NCBI GenBank assembly: GCA_004211595.1
Contig: SEDO01000003.1
Span: 62,001-126,000 of the forward strand
Length of the DNA: 64,000 nt
Reading direction: 5' to 3'
DNA from: Pedobacter sp.
Lineage (GTDB): Bacteria; Bacteroidota; Bacteroidia; Sphingobacteriales; Sphingobacteriaceae
Both the position numbers and the translations under genes were made by a program. The notes below the pieces were generated by a model that was not told where the DNA came from, ran no database searches, and saw only the letters and a list, made by a program, of their open reading frames with translations. Below, one piece after another: positions 37,293 to 46,526 of this stretch (position 1 is the first letter of the stretch; every line of letters begins with the position of its first letter).

Positions 37293-38387
37293 ATGATGAA
37301 TAAGAATAATTATGCCCTAATAATGGCTGGAGGTGTTGGAAGTCGCTTTTGGCCTGTTAGTAGAACCGCTTTCCCAAAACAATTTATCGACTTCTTTGGG
37401 GTTGGCAAAACACTTATTCAAAGTACTTATGATCGCTTCACTCAAATATGTCCTGCTGAAAACATATTTATTGTCACCAATGAGATATATGTAGACTTAA
37501 TTAAAACCCAACTTCCTGCTTTACATGAATCCCAAATTTTAGCGGAGCCCATGATGCGTAATACAGCTCCTTGCATAGCTTATGGATCTATGAAAATAGC
37601 TGAATTAAATCCGGAAGCAACTATTGTGATTGCTCCTTCTGATCATACTATTGCTAACACTGAAGAGTTTATCAACGCTATCACTAAATCATTAGAAGCG
37701 GCTAGTCAAAATGAAATTTTAATAACCTTAGGCATTAAGCCTAACAGACCGGATACAGGCTATGGTTATATTCAATTTGAAGATGAAATTTTAGAAGATT
37801 TCGAGCAATTTCATAAGGTTAAAACTTTTACAGAAAAGCCAAACTTAGAATTAGCTCAATCCTTTTTACAAAGTGGCGATTTCTTGTGGAATGCAGGAAT
37901 TTTTATTTGGTCTGCTAAAGCTATTAATGATGCTTTTGCTGCACATTTACCGGACATGCATGACATCTTTGTACAAGGTAAAGGTATATATAATACAGAG
38001 AACGAAGGCAAATTTATTGAGCATGCCTATTTGCAATGCACTAATATTTCTATCGACTTTGGCATTATGGAAAAAGCAAGTAATGTATTTTTATTGCCTG
38101 CCGATTTTGGTTGGTCTGATTTGGGAACTTGGGCGTCTATTTATGAAAAAGCGGAAAAAGATTATGTTGGAAACGCGGTCATCCCAGCAGAAAAAGTAAT
38201 GATGTTTAATTCGTCTAATTGCATGGTCAATGTCACCGATAATAAATTAGTTATCCTACAAGATTTACACAATTACATCGTAATCGAATCAGAAGATGTA
38301 CTCTTAATTTGTCCACGTTCCGAAGAACAAAATGTGAAGAATATAACCGCTGACGTAAAATCTAAATTTGGAAATAAATATATCTAA
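37293..38387 (+). CDS. manC: Mannose-1-phosphate guanylyltransferase
   Basis: 'ALIMAGGVGSRFWPVSRTAFPKQFIDFFG', 'PSDHTI', 'FTEKPNLELAQSFLQSGDFLWNAGIFIW'. Confidence 0.92.
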   Translation: MMNKNNYALIMAGGVGSRFWPVSRTAFPKQFIDFFGVGKTLIQSTYDRFTQICPAENIFIVTNEIYVDLIKTQLPALHESQILAEPMMRNTAPCIAYGSMKIAELNPEATIVIAPSDHTIANTEEFINAITKSLEAASQNEILITLGIKPNRPDTGYGYIQFEDEILEDFEQFHKVKTFTEKPNLELAQSFLQSGDFLWNAGIFIWSAKAINDAFAAHLPDMHDIFVQGKGIYNTENEGKFIEHAYLQCTNISIDFGIMEKASNVFLLPADFGWSDLGTWASIYEKAEKDYVGNAVIPAEKVMMFNSSNCMVNVTDNKLVILQDLHNYIVIESEDVLLICPRSEEQNVKNITADVKSKFGNKYI

Positions 38388-38417
38388 TAAAGATGTATAA
38401 AATTTCAGCTTTTAAAC

Positions 38418-39182
38418 TTACAATCTTTGACGTATCGCTTCGTATAGAATAATACCAGCTGCTACCGAAACATTGAGTGACTCAATTACACCTTGCATCG
38501 GAATTTTTGCCAAATGATCAGCCATTCTAAGCATATCATTTGAAATCCCCTCATCTTCAGCACCCATAATAATAGCTGTTGGCAAACTATAATTAGGTGT
38601 ATATATTAAATCATCTGTTTTTTCAGTACATGCTACTAGCTGTAAGCCACTTTCTTGTAAAAACAAACAAGTTTTAGCTAAATTTTGATGTCTACACATC
38701 GGAATATTAAACAAGGCGCCCGCCGAAGTTTTAATAGCATCCCCATTAATTTGAGCAGAATTACGCATAGGTACCAATATAGCGTGTACGCCTGCACATG
38801 CCGCCGTACGAGCAATTGCCCCCATATTTCGCACATCGGTAATACCATCCAAAACTAATATCAATGGACTTTCCCCATTTTCATAAATCTGAGGGATTAA
38901 ATCTTCAATATTCTGATAAACAATTGGAGAAATAACGGCAATTACCCCCTGATGATTTTTAGTGGTCATGCGATGTAATTTTTCTACAGGCACCGTATGC
39001 ATAGGAATGGTTCTGGAACTCAATAACTGCTTGAGTTCTAACAAAAGTTCTCCCCCAATACCTCTTTGAATATAAATTGATTCAATTTCCTTACCCGCTT
39101 TTATAGCTTCAATTACTGCCCTAATACCAAATACAAATTCGTTACTTTCTTTAGGCTTAAAATTCCGTTTAAACTTCTCCAT
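38418..39182 (-). CDS. rlmB: 23S rRNA (guanosine-2'-O-)-methyltransferase (SpoU/TrmH family)
   Basis: 'FVFGIRAVIEAIKAG', 'LILVLDGITDVRNMGAIARTAACAGVHAI', 'AIIMGAEDEGIS', 'IPMQGVIESLNVSVAAGIILYEA'. Confidence 0.94.
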   Translation of the reverse strand: MEKFKRNFKPKESNEFVFGIRAVIEAIKAGKEIESIYIQRGIGGELLLELKQLLSSRTIPMHTVPVEKLHRMTTKNHQGVIAVISPIVYQNIEDLIPQIYENGESPLILVLDGITDVRNMGAIARTAACAGVHAILVPMRNSAQINGDAIKTSAGALFNIPMCRHQNLAKTCLFLQESGLQLVACTEKTDDLIYTPNYSLPTAIIMGAEDEGISNDMLRMADHLAKIPMQGVIESLNVSVAAGIILYEAIRQRL

Positions 39183-39347
39183 ATATTAGGTCAAAAGTAC
39201 AGCTTTTTTCAGAAAGATTTGCTTTAATCTTTATTAACAACCGACTGTTTAAAAATACCCAAAACAAATCAAAATGTTTGATTAGATGAAACCTGCATTT
39301 ATATTTTATGTTAATAAAAGAATTAGAATTTAAGCTGTTCTTTTAGC

Positions 39348-39355
39348 TAAATTTG
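39348..39355 (+). promoter_or_regulatory. -7 box TAAATTTG upstream of dnaB
   Basis: Exact TAnnTTTG match; first ATG 5 nt downstream of the last base. Confidence 0.5.
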
Positions 39356-39359
39356 AAGA

Positions 39360-40916
39360 ATGATTAACGATAACGATAGCCCCAATCCTAATAAAACGAA
39401 TATGTCGACTCGTAAAAGTCGATTGACACAGAATTTTAACAATCATGGCAAAATTCCGCCTCAAGCTACCGACTTGGAAGAGGCAGTTTTAGGTGCATTA
39501 ATGTTAGAAAAAGATGCGCTATCTTCTGTAATTGATATATTAAAACCAGAAGTGTTTTATGCCGAAGCGCATAAAAAAATATTTGAATCTATTCAAACAC
39601 TCTTCCAAAAATCTAAACCCGTAGATATTTTAACTGTAACTGCAGAAATGCGTCAGCAAGGCACCTTAGAGTTAATTGGAGGCGCCTATTATATTACAAA
39701 TTTAACCAATAGAGTAGCTTCAGCCGCTAACATTGAATTTCATGCTCGAATTATATCTCAAAAATACATCCAGCGGGAGTTAATTAGAATTTCCTCAGAA
39801 ATTATAACGAACGCTTATGAAGATACCACGGATATCTTCGATTTGCTCGATCATGCAGAAAAAAATCTGTTTGATATTGCCCAAAATAATTTGAGAAGAG
39901 ACACTCAAAAAATGGATGAAATTATCAAACAATCTTTAGCTACTCTGGAAGAACTGCGTACTAAAACCGATGGCCTTACGGGTGTTCCCTCAGGTTTTAC
40001 AGATTTAGATCGAATAACGGGTGGATGGCAAAAATCCGATTTAGTTATTATAGCCGCTCGTCCAGCCATGGGTAAAACTGCTTTTGTTCTCTCATGTGCT
40101 CGAAATGCTGCTGTAGATTTCAAAAAACCTGTAGTCGTTTTTTCATTGGAGATGTCTTCCGTGCAATTAGTGAATCGTTTAATTTCAGGTGAAACTGAAA
40201 TTGATCAAGAAAAAATTAGAAAAGGTAATTTAGCTGAATGGGAATGGCAGCAATTACATAGTAAAATTGGCGCACTCACCGAGGCACCTCTTTTAATTGA
40301 CGATACCCCAGCCCTCAATATTTTTGAATTTAGAGCAAAGTGCCGTCGCTTAAAATCTCAATATGATATACAGATGATTATCATCGATTATCTACAATTA
40401 ATGCACGGTAAAGGCGAGGGTGGCGGAGGCAATCGGGAGCAGGAAATTGGTAGTATATCAAGAGCGCTTAAATCTGTTGCTAAAGAACTTGATGTACCGG
40501 TTTTAGCATTATCCCAATTGAGTCGTGCGGTAGAAAATAGACCTGGTCAACATGGCAAACGCCCTCTACTATCCGACTTAAGGGAATCGGGTTCAATCGA
40601 ACAAGATGCGGATATGGTGTTATTCCTTTATCGTCCAGAATATTATGGTATTACCGAAGATGAAAATGGACGTTCACAAGCCGGTGTCGGAGAGGTAATC
40701 ATCGCTAAACACAGAAATGGTGAAACTGGAATTGTTCCATTACGTTTTATTGGAAAATACGTGAAATTCGCCGATTTAGAAGATTCATTTATGAATCCAA
40801 GTAGCTTAAGAGATTCTACGATGACCCCTTCCAGTCAATTCGACAAACCTATGGGTAACGTCATCATCAAACCTTCTAGTATGAATGATATGATGGATGA
40901 AGAACCTCCATTTTAG
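39360..40916 (+). CDS. dnaB: Replicative DNA helicase DnaB (start 39360 or internal ATG 39402)
   Basis: 'PPQATDLEEAVLGALMLEKDAL', 'DLVIIAARPAMGKTAFVLSCARNAA', 'IIDYLQLMHG', 'DLRESGSIEQDADMVLFLYRPEYYG'. Confidence 0.96.
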   Translation: MINDNDSPNPNKTNMSTRKSRLTQNFNNHGKIPPQATDLEEAVLGALMLEKDALSSVIDILKPEVFYAEAHKKIFESIQTLFQKSKPVDILTVTAEMRQQGTLELIGGAYYITNLTNRVASAANIEFHARIISQKYIQRELIRISSEIITNAYEDTTDIFDLLDHAEKNLFDIAQNNLRRDTQKMDEIIKQSLATLEELRTKTDGLTGVPSGFTDLDRITGGWQKSDLVIIAARPAMGKTAFVLSCARNAAVDFKKPVVVFSLEMSSVQLVNRLISGETEIDQEKIRKGNLAEWEWQQLHSKIGALTEAPLLIDDTPALNIFEFRAKCRRLKSQYDIQMIIIDYLQLMHGKGEGGGGNREQEIGSISRALKSVAKELDVPVLALSQLSRAVENRPGQHGKRPLLSDLRESGSIEQDADMVLFLYRPEYYGITEDENGRSQAGVGEVIIAKHRNGETGIVPLRFIGKYVKFADLEDSFMNPSSLRDSTMTPSSQFDKPMGNVIIKPSSMNDMMDEEPPF

Positions 40917-42112
40917 ATAAAATAACCTAGAATAAGCCCTAAAAAAATCAGAATAGCAGGGCTTATTCTAGTCCATATTAAAATAAAAAAACTCAGTACC
41001 ATAATCCCAATTAATTTAAAGTCCCAGGAAAGTGGTTCTAATAATAAAATAAAAGCTGCATAAATAAAACCCACACTTACGGCATTTACACCTGATAGCG
41101 ATTGTTTAATCAGCGTAATTTTTTTTAGATCCGACCAGAAAGGGACGATAAATAAAATTAAAATTAAACCTGGAAGATTAATCCCTAACACCGCTAATAA
41201 ACCTCCGAAAACTTGGCCTAATATGTCATATCCCCCTTGCTTCATACTCAAAGCACCTAAATAACTTGTAAATGAAAAGGTAGGCCCAGGGAGTAATTGC
41301 TGCAAGGCATAGCCCGACAAAAAATCTGATTGTAAAACATACTGTTTCATTTGCACAAACTCCGTGTACATCAACGGCACTAAAACCTGCCCCCCTCCAA
41401 ACACAAAAATTCCATTTCTATAAAAATTTTCAAATAACCTGATCGGCAAACTAAATGGCGATGTACGATTAATAATAGCGCCTAATGCGGCCATCAATAA
41501 AAGTACGCCAATGAAATAAATTAGCTTTCTCGGATTTATATTAGAAAATAATTTTACTCGAATTTGCGATTCATCCACCGATGATCCAATTGCGGAACTA
41601 ACAATACCTCCAATTAATATAGCAAGTGGAAAAACATAGGCATTTTTTAATACTAGTGTAGCAATTACAGCTGACAGCGCTAAAAAAATTGAAATTTCAT
41701 TCAGCAAAACCTTCCTACTTAGATGGTAAGCTCCATATGCTACAACCCCTAAGGCTATTGGATGGATAAATTCAAATAAATTAGCATAATGATGTTTGGA
41801 GCCGAATATAGAAAAACTGATAGCCGCTAAAGTCATTAATGCGGCAGATGGAATTATCCAAATTAAAAAACTTATCAAGGCCAATTTTAAGCCTCCTACT
41901 TTATAGGCAATCCCAACGAGGGTTTGTGTAGATGCAGGTCCAGGCAATATTTGAGCTAAGGCATTTAATTCTAAAAGCTCCTCTTCTTTAATAAAGTTAG
42001 TCGATTTTACAAAATAGCGTAATAATAAGCCCAAATGAGCTTGAGCCCCCCCAAAGGCTGTAAAGGTAAAAAAGACTACTTTCTTTAAAAATAAGAGCTG
42101 TCTATTAGACAT
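40913..42112 (-). CDS. chrA: Chromate transporter (two-domain ChrA family)
   Basis: 'FTAFGGAQAHLGLLLRYFV', 'NALAQILPGPASTQTLVGIAY', second half 'FVFGGGQVLVPLMYTEFV', 'LQQLLPGPTFSFTSYLGAL'. Confidence 0.92.
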   Translation of the reverse strand: MSNRQLLFLKKVVFFTFTAFGGAQAHLGLLLRYFVKSTNFIKEEELLELNALAQILPGPASTQTLVGIAYKVGGLKLALISFLIWIIPSAALMTLAAISFSIFGSKHHYANLFEFIHPIALGVVAYGAYHLSRKVLLNEISIFLALSAVIATLVLKNAYVFPLAILIGGIVSSAIGSSVDESQIRVKLFSNINPRKLIYFIGVLLLMAALGAIINRTSPFSLPIRLFENFYRNGIFVFGGGQVLVPLMYTEFVQMKQYVLQSDFLSGYALQQLLPGPTFSFTSYLGALSMKQGGYDILGQVFGGLLAVLGINLPGLILILFIVPFWSDLKKITLIKQSLSGVNAVSVGFIYAAFILLLEPLSWDFKLIGIMVLSFFILIWTRISPAILIFLGLILGYFI

Positions 42113-42127
42113 AATTTTACGAGTTAT

Positions 42128-42466
42128 TTAGTAATTCTCTTCTTCTTCATCTTCTGCTATCTCAAAATAGGCAGCTTTTAATTCCGATAAAGCATGCCTA
42201 TCCCCTTTATTTTGAGCAACTTCCATTCCTGACTTATACACGCCAATGGCATCCTCTCTTCTTCCTAATTTATCCAATAATTTGGCATAATGATAATAGG
42301 TTCCAACATAGGTTGAATGGTAAGTAATTAAATTTTCATAATACTTCAAGGCATTTTCTGTATCTCCCATGCTATTATATTCAGTAGCAAGAGCATACAG
42401 AATAAAAGGTTCGTTCGGGTCATTGTCTAAAAATTCTAATAATCGTAATAAACGGTTATTTTGCAT
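42128..42466 (-). CDS. Small tetratricopeptide-repeat protein
   Basis: 'ALATEYNSMGDTENALKYYENLITYHSTYVGTYYHYAKLLDKLGRREDAIGVYKSG'. Confidence 0.85.
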   Translation of the reverse strand: MQNNRLLRLLEFLDNDPNEPFILYALATEYNSMGDTENALKYYENLITYHSTYVGTYYHYAKLLDKLGRREDAIGVYKSGMEVAQNKGDRHALSELKAAYFEIAEDEEEENY

Positions 42467-42488
42467 TGTTTTTCCTTCCTTTTTTAAT

Positions 42489-42496
42489 TAAATTTG
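42489..42496 (+). promoter_or_regulatory. -7 box TAAATTTG upstream of etfBA
   Basis: Exact TAnnTTTG match ~80 nt before etfB ATG. Confidence 0.45.
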
Positions 42497-42514
42497 CCTA
42501 TAAGAAACTAATCC

Positions 42515-42548
42515 TTTAACAGGAGATTTTACGTTTTCAACTGTTAAA
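42515..42548 (+). promoter_or_regulatory. Predicted 5'-UTR hairpin of etfBA
   Basis: TTTAACAG ... CTGTTAAA 8-bp stem with 18-nt loop between -7 box and ATG. Confidence 0.35.
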
Positions 42549-42574
42549 ATAATAATTTAAATCAAATATAGTCC

Positions 42575-43312
42575 ATGAAAATATTAGTATGTATTAGTAA
42601 CGTACCCGATACCACGACAAAAATAACTTTTACGAATGACAATACCCAATTCAACACCGCCGGGGTACAGTTCATCGTAAATCCTTATGATGAAATTGCT
42701 TTATCTAGAGCAATTGAATTATGTGAAGGTGGAAAAGGTACCGTTACCGTAATTAATGTGGGGGATGCTAGTACGGAACCTACCATTCGAAAAGCTTTAG
42801 CGATTGGAGCAGATGATGCAGTTAGAATTGATGCCAGTCCTAGAGATGCCTATTTTGTTGCCTCCCAAATTGCTAATTATGCAAAATCTCAAGATTTTGA
42901 TATGATATTATGTGGTCGTGAATCTATAGATTACAATGGATCTCAAGTAGCAGCCATGATTGGTGAAATATTAGATATTCCATCAATATCCATCATTAAA
43001 AAATTAGAAACTGATGGTTCGACATATACCTTAGATCGTGAAATTGAAGGCGGTAAAGAGGTAATTTCAATAAATGGCAAATTTGTTGCAAGTTGTGCCG
43101 AAGGTACCGCAGAAGCTAAAATCCCTAATATGCGTGGAATTATGTCAGCTCGTACTAAACCTTTACAAGTAGTAGCAGCCATTGAAGTGCCTGAATTAAG
43201 CAAGATTTCAAAATTTGAAACACCTGCACCGAGAAGTGCCGTGAAATTAATCGATGCATCCAATGCAGAGAGTTTAATTGATTTACTTCATACTGAAGCT
43301 AAAGTGATTTAA
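42575..43312 (+). CDS. etfB: Electron transfer flavoprotein subunit beta
   Basis: 'KILVCISNVPDTTTKI', 'VNPYDEIALSRAIEL', 'DMILCGRESIDYNGSQVAAMIGEIL'. Confidence 0.95.
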   Translation: MKILVCISNVPDTTTKITFTNDNTQFNTAGVQFIVNPYDEIALSRAIELCEGGKGTVTVINVGDASTEPTIRKALAIGADDAVRIDASPRDAYFVASQIANYAKSQDFDMILCGRESIDYNGSQVAAMIGEILDIPSISIIKKLETDGSTYTLDREIEGGKEVISINGKFVASCAEGTAEAKIPNMRGIMSARTKPLQVVAAIEVPELSKISKFETPAPRSAVKLIDASNAESLIDLLHTEAKVI

Positions 43313-43376
43313 TAAATAAATAGTTCCACAATTAATTAATTATTAACTAAAATCATCCTGTAGGATAAAAAAATAT

Positions 43377-44345
43377 ATGTCAGTATTAGTATACGTTGAA
43401 CAAGCAGAAGGTAAATTCAAGAAATCTGGCTACGAGGCAGTTTCTTATGCATTTGCCATTGCTCAGAATTTAAATACAAATGTAGTTGCGATATCTATTG
43501 GAAATGTAGATTCGTCGGAGTTAGCTACTTTAGGTAATTACGGAGCTTCAAAAGTTCTAAATGTTGGAAATCCTCAATTAGAAAAAATTGTAAACCAGGC
43601 CTATGCGGCGGTAATAGCAGAAGCAGCCAAAAAAGAAAATGCAAATGTAGTGGTTTTATCTAATTCATTTTCTGGAAAAGGATTGGCACCCCGTATTGCC
43701 GTTAAATTAAATGCGGGCTTAGTAGATGGTGCCGTTGAATTACCTCAAACAAATGGAGAATTTAGTGTTAAAAAAACCGCATTTTCAGGAAAAGCCTTTG
43801 CAGTTACTACTTTAAGTTCTGAAAACAAAGTAATTGCTTTAAATCCAAATGCATTTGGTACAAAAGAAAATGCTACCAATGCTTCCATAGAAGATTTTTC
43901 ACCAGAAGTTAAAAGCTCTGATTTAACTGCCATGGTAAAGGAAATTATCAGAGCTACAGATAAAGTGTCCCTTCCTGATGCAGAAATTGTGGTCTCAGGC
44001 GGTAGAGGTTTAAAAGGTCCAGAAAATTGGGGAATGGTAGAAGAGTTAGCGGACTTATTAGGTGCTGCTACAGCTTGTTCTAAGCCTGTTTCTGATGCTG
44101 ATTGGAGACCACATTCTGAGCACGTTGGGCAAACGGGTATAGCTATCAGTCCAAACTTATATATTGCTATCGGAATATCAGGAGCTATCCAACATTTAGC
44201 GGGAGTAAGCTCATCTAAAGTAATTGTCGTTATCAATAAAGACCCTGAAGCTCCTTTCTTTAAAGTAGCTGATTACGGCATTGTTGGAGATGCATTTGAA
44301 GTAGTGCCTAAAATCATTGCTGCACTAAAAAATCACAAAGCTTAA
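43377..44345 (+). CDS. etfA: Electron transfer flavoprotein subunit alpha
   Basis: 'VVSGGRGLKGPENWGMVEELADLLGAATACSKPVSDADWRPHSEHVGQTG', 'YIAIGISGAIQHLAGVSSSKVIVVINKDPEAPFFKVADYGIVGD'. Confidence 0.96.
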   Translation: MSVLVYVEQAEGKFKKSGYEAVSYAFAIAQNLNTNVVAISIGNVDSSELATLGNYGASKVLNVGNPQLEKIVNQAYAAVIAEAAKKENANVVVLSNSFSGKGLAPRIAVKLNAGLVDGAVELPQTNGEFSVKKTAFSGKAFAVTTLSSENKVIALNPNAFGTKENATNASIEDFSPEVKSSDLTAMVKEIIRATDKVSLPDAEIVVSGGRGLKGPENWGMVEELADLLGAATACSKPVSDADWRPHSEHVGQTGIAISPNLYIAIGISGAIQHLAGVSSSKVIVVINKDPEAPFFKVADYGIVGDAFEVVPKIIAALKNHKA

Positions 44346-44353
44346 AACGAATT

Positions 44354-44387
44354 AGTTTCCCAAGGTGTTTATCTTGGGAAACTTTTA
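44354..44387 (+). terminator. Rho-independent terminator after etfA
   Basis: AGTTTCCCAAG-GTGTTTAT-CTTGGGAAACT perfect 11-bp stem, then TTT. Confidence 0.75.
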
Positions 44388-44408
44388 AATTACTAGCCAA
44401 TTCCATTT

Positions 44409-45044
44409 TTGCCCATGAAAAAAGTAAAACTCGATATCATTGGACTTTCTAATAGTCAAACCCAAGCCGGAGCATACGCTTTAGTGCTCAGTGAATCCAA
44501 TGGTCGACGTCGTTTACCCATAATCATTGGTGCTTTTGAAGCACAAGCAATTGCTATTGAAATGGAAAAAATGACGCCTACCCGTCCCCTCACCCACGAT
44601 TTATTTAAACAATTTGCGGAGCATTTTAATTACACCATTTCTGAAGTATTAATATACAATTTAGTGGAAGGCGTATTTTTTGCTAAAATTATCTGTAAAC
44701 AGGGAGATCAAGCCTATGAAATTGATGCCCGAACTTCCGATGCCATTGCTTTAGCGGTCAGATTTGATGCCCAAATTTACACCTATGAATTTATACTGGC
44801 TTCAGCTGGTATTTTGATAGAAGGAGTAAATGACTTCTTATTTTTAGAGGGACTTCAACAAATCAGTCCTGATCAAATTCTTGAAAATCAAAGCAATCCA
44901 AGTTCAAATACCACTAAACAATCTGGATTTGAAGGATTTAGTTTAGAAGAATTAGAATCCCAACTTCAAGAAGCCTTGCTAAATGAGGCTTACGAAAAAG
45001 CTGCCCTTATCCGCGATGAGATAACTAAGCGAAGCGCCCATTAA
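44409..45044 (+). CDS. Bifunctional nuclease (BFN) domain protein with C-terminal UVR motif
   Basis: 'LVLSESNGRRRLPIIIGAFEAQAIAIEMEKMTPTRPLTHDLF', 'DARTSDAIALAVRFDAQIY'; 'LEELESQLQEALLNEAYEKAALIRDEI'. Confidence 0.92.
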   Translation: MPMKKVKLDIIGLSNSQTQAGAYALVLSESNGRRRLPIIIGAFEAQAIAIEMEKMTPTRPLTHDLFKQFAEHFNYTISEVLIYNLVEGVFFAKIICKQGDQAYEIDARTSDAIALAVRFDAQIYTYEFILASAGILIEGVNDFLFLEGLQQISPDQILENQSNPSSNTTKQSGFEGFSLEELESQLQEALLNEAYEKAALIRDEITKRSAH

Positions 45045-45134
45045 TTTCCTAATTATATTATTTCAGATTATTTTAAAGAATCTGTTTCGTGGGTTTTAAT
45101 ATTTTTTTAAATTCGAAGAATTAAAAAATCCTTC

Positions 45135-46520
45135 ATGAATATTAAAATTCGATTAACCCTCATGAACTTTTTACAGTTCTTTGTTTGGGGAGCGTGGCTT
45201 ATAACTATCGCGAATTATTGGTTTGGAACCAAACAATGGGACGGAGCACAATTTGGGTTAATATTTGCCACTATGGGTTTTGCATCACTCTTTATGCCAA
45301 CCCTCATTGGTATCATCGCCGATAAATGGATAAATGCTGAAAAACTTTATGGCATCCTGCATATTTTTTATGCGGGAACTTTATTTTATTTACCTCAGGT
45401 AGATAATCCCGATCAATTTTTTTGGATAATTTTCTTGGCTATGTGTTTTTATATGCCTAGTATAGCCTTGAGTAATTCTATATCTTATTCTACCTTAAAA
45501 TCCAATAACTTGGACGTGGTCAAAGATTTCCCGCCGATTAGAGTTTGGGGAACCATTGGCTTTATCGCAGCTATGTGGATTACTAATTTAACAGGTAGTA
45601 AAGCCAATGCCAATCAGTTTTACATTGCTGGAGCTGCTGCTTTAGCCCTAGGCTTATATGCATTTACCTTGCCAAAATGTCCAACCTCAAAAGTTATTGA
45701 AGAAAAGTCTACTATTTGGCAAAAGTTAGGCTTAAATGCCTTCAAATTATTTGCCGACTATAAGATGGCACTATTCTTTATGTTCTCTATGTTTTTAGGG
45801 GGTGCCTTACAATTAACAAATGCTTATGGCGATGTATTTTTAGATGAATTTAAATTGTTCCCTCGTTATGCAGATTCTTTTGTAATCAAATATTCTACCA
45901 TCATAATGTCCATCTCTCAAATTTCAGAAACACTTTTCATTCTGGCAATCCCCTTCTTCTTAAAACGATTTGGAATAAAAACTGTCATGGTGTTTTCGAT
46001 GCTGGCGTGGGTATTTAGATTTGGCTTATTTGCTTATAGCGACCCAGCTACTAATTTATGGATGATTATTTTATCCTGTATTGTATATGGAATGGCCTTT
46101 GATTTCTTTAATATCTCTGGATCATTATTTGTAGAAACCTCTACGACCCCTAAAACCAGATCCTCTGCGCAAGGCTTATTCATGATGATGACCAATGGTT
46201 TTGGCGCTGTACTTGGTTCGGTGGTTTCAGGGTGGATGATTCAAAAGTATTTCACCCACTCCTATAACGACATAAATTCTCTGGCAGCCTATGTAGATGC
46301 TCCTTCCACGGACAGTAATTTACTCACTTTCTTATCGCACCAAGGTATTCAAGTAATGGAAGATGGAGCATTTTCAAGAGACTTAATTGTTAAAGATTGG
46401 CATAATATATGGCTTTCATTTACTATTTACGCTTTAGTGATTATGGTCTTGTTTATTAGTTTCTTCAAACATAAACACACGCGTGCTGAAGCCAAGGCCA
46501 TTGAATCTATGACGCATTAA
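45135..46520 (+). CDS. MFS nucleoside:H+ symporter (NupG/XapB-like)
   Basis: 12-TM profile; 'NFLQFFVWGAWLITIANYWFG', 'ADKWINAEKLYGILHIFYA', 'GMAFDFFNISGSLFVE'. Confidence 0.87.
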   Translation: MNIKIRLTLMNFLQFFVWGAWLITIANYWFGTKQWDGAQFGLIFATMGFASLFMPTLIGIIADKWINAEKLYGILHIFYAGTLFYLPQVDNPDQFFWIIFLAMCFYMPSIALSNSISYSTLKSNNLDVVKDFPPIRVWGTIGFIAAMWITNLTGSKANANQFYIAGAAALALGLYAFTLPKCPTSKVIEEKSTIWQKLGLNAFKLFADYKMALFFMFSMFLGGALQLTNAYGDVFLDEFKLFPRYADSFVIKYSTIIMSISQISETLFILAIPFFLKRFGIKTVMVFSMLAWVFRFGLFAYSDPATNLWMIILSCIVYGMAFDFFNISGSLFVETSTTPKTRSSAQGLFMMMTNGFGAVLGSVVSGWMIQKYFTHSYNDINSLAAYVDAPSTDSNLLTFLSHQGIQVMEDGAFSRDLIVKDWHNIWLSFTIYALVIMVLFISFFKHKHTRAEAKAIESMTH

Positions 46521-46526
46521 TCTATT

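Noticed and set aside
43745-44236. 163-aa ORF antisense to etfA
   Set aside because: Despite length, etfA frame contains diagnostic ETF-alpha motifs; antisense ORF has no domain
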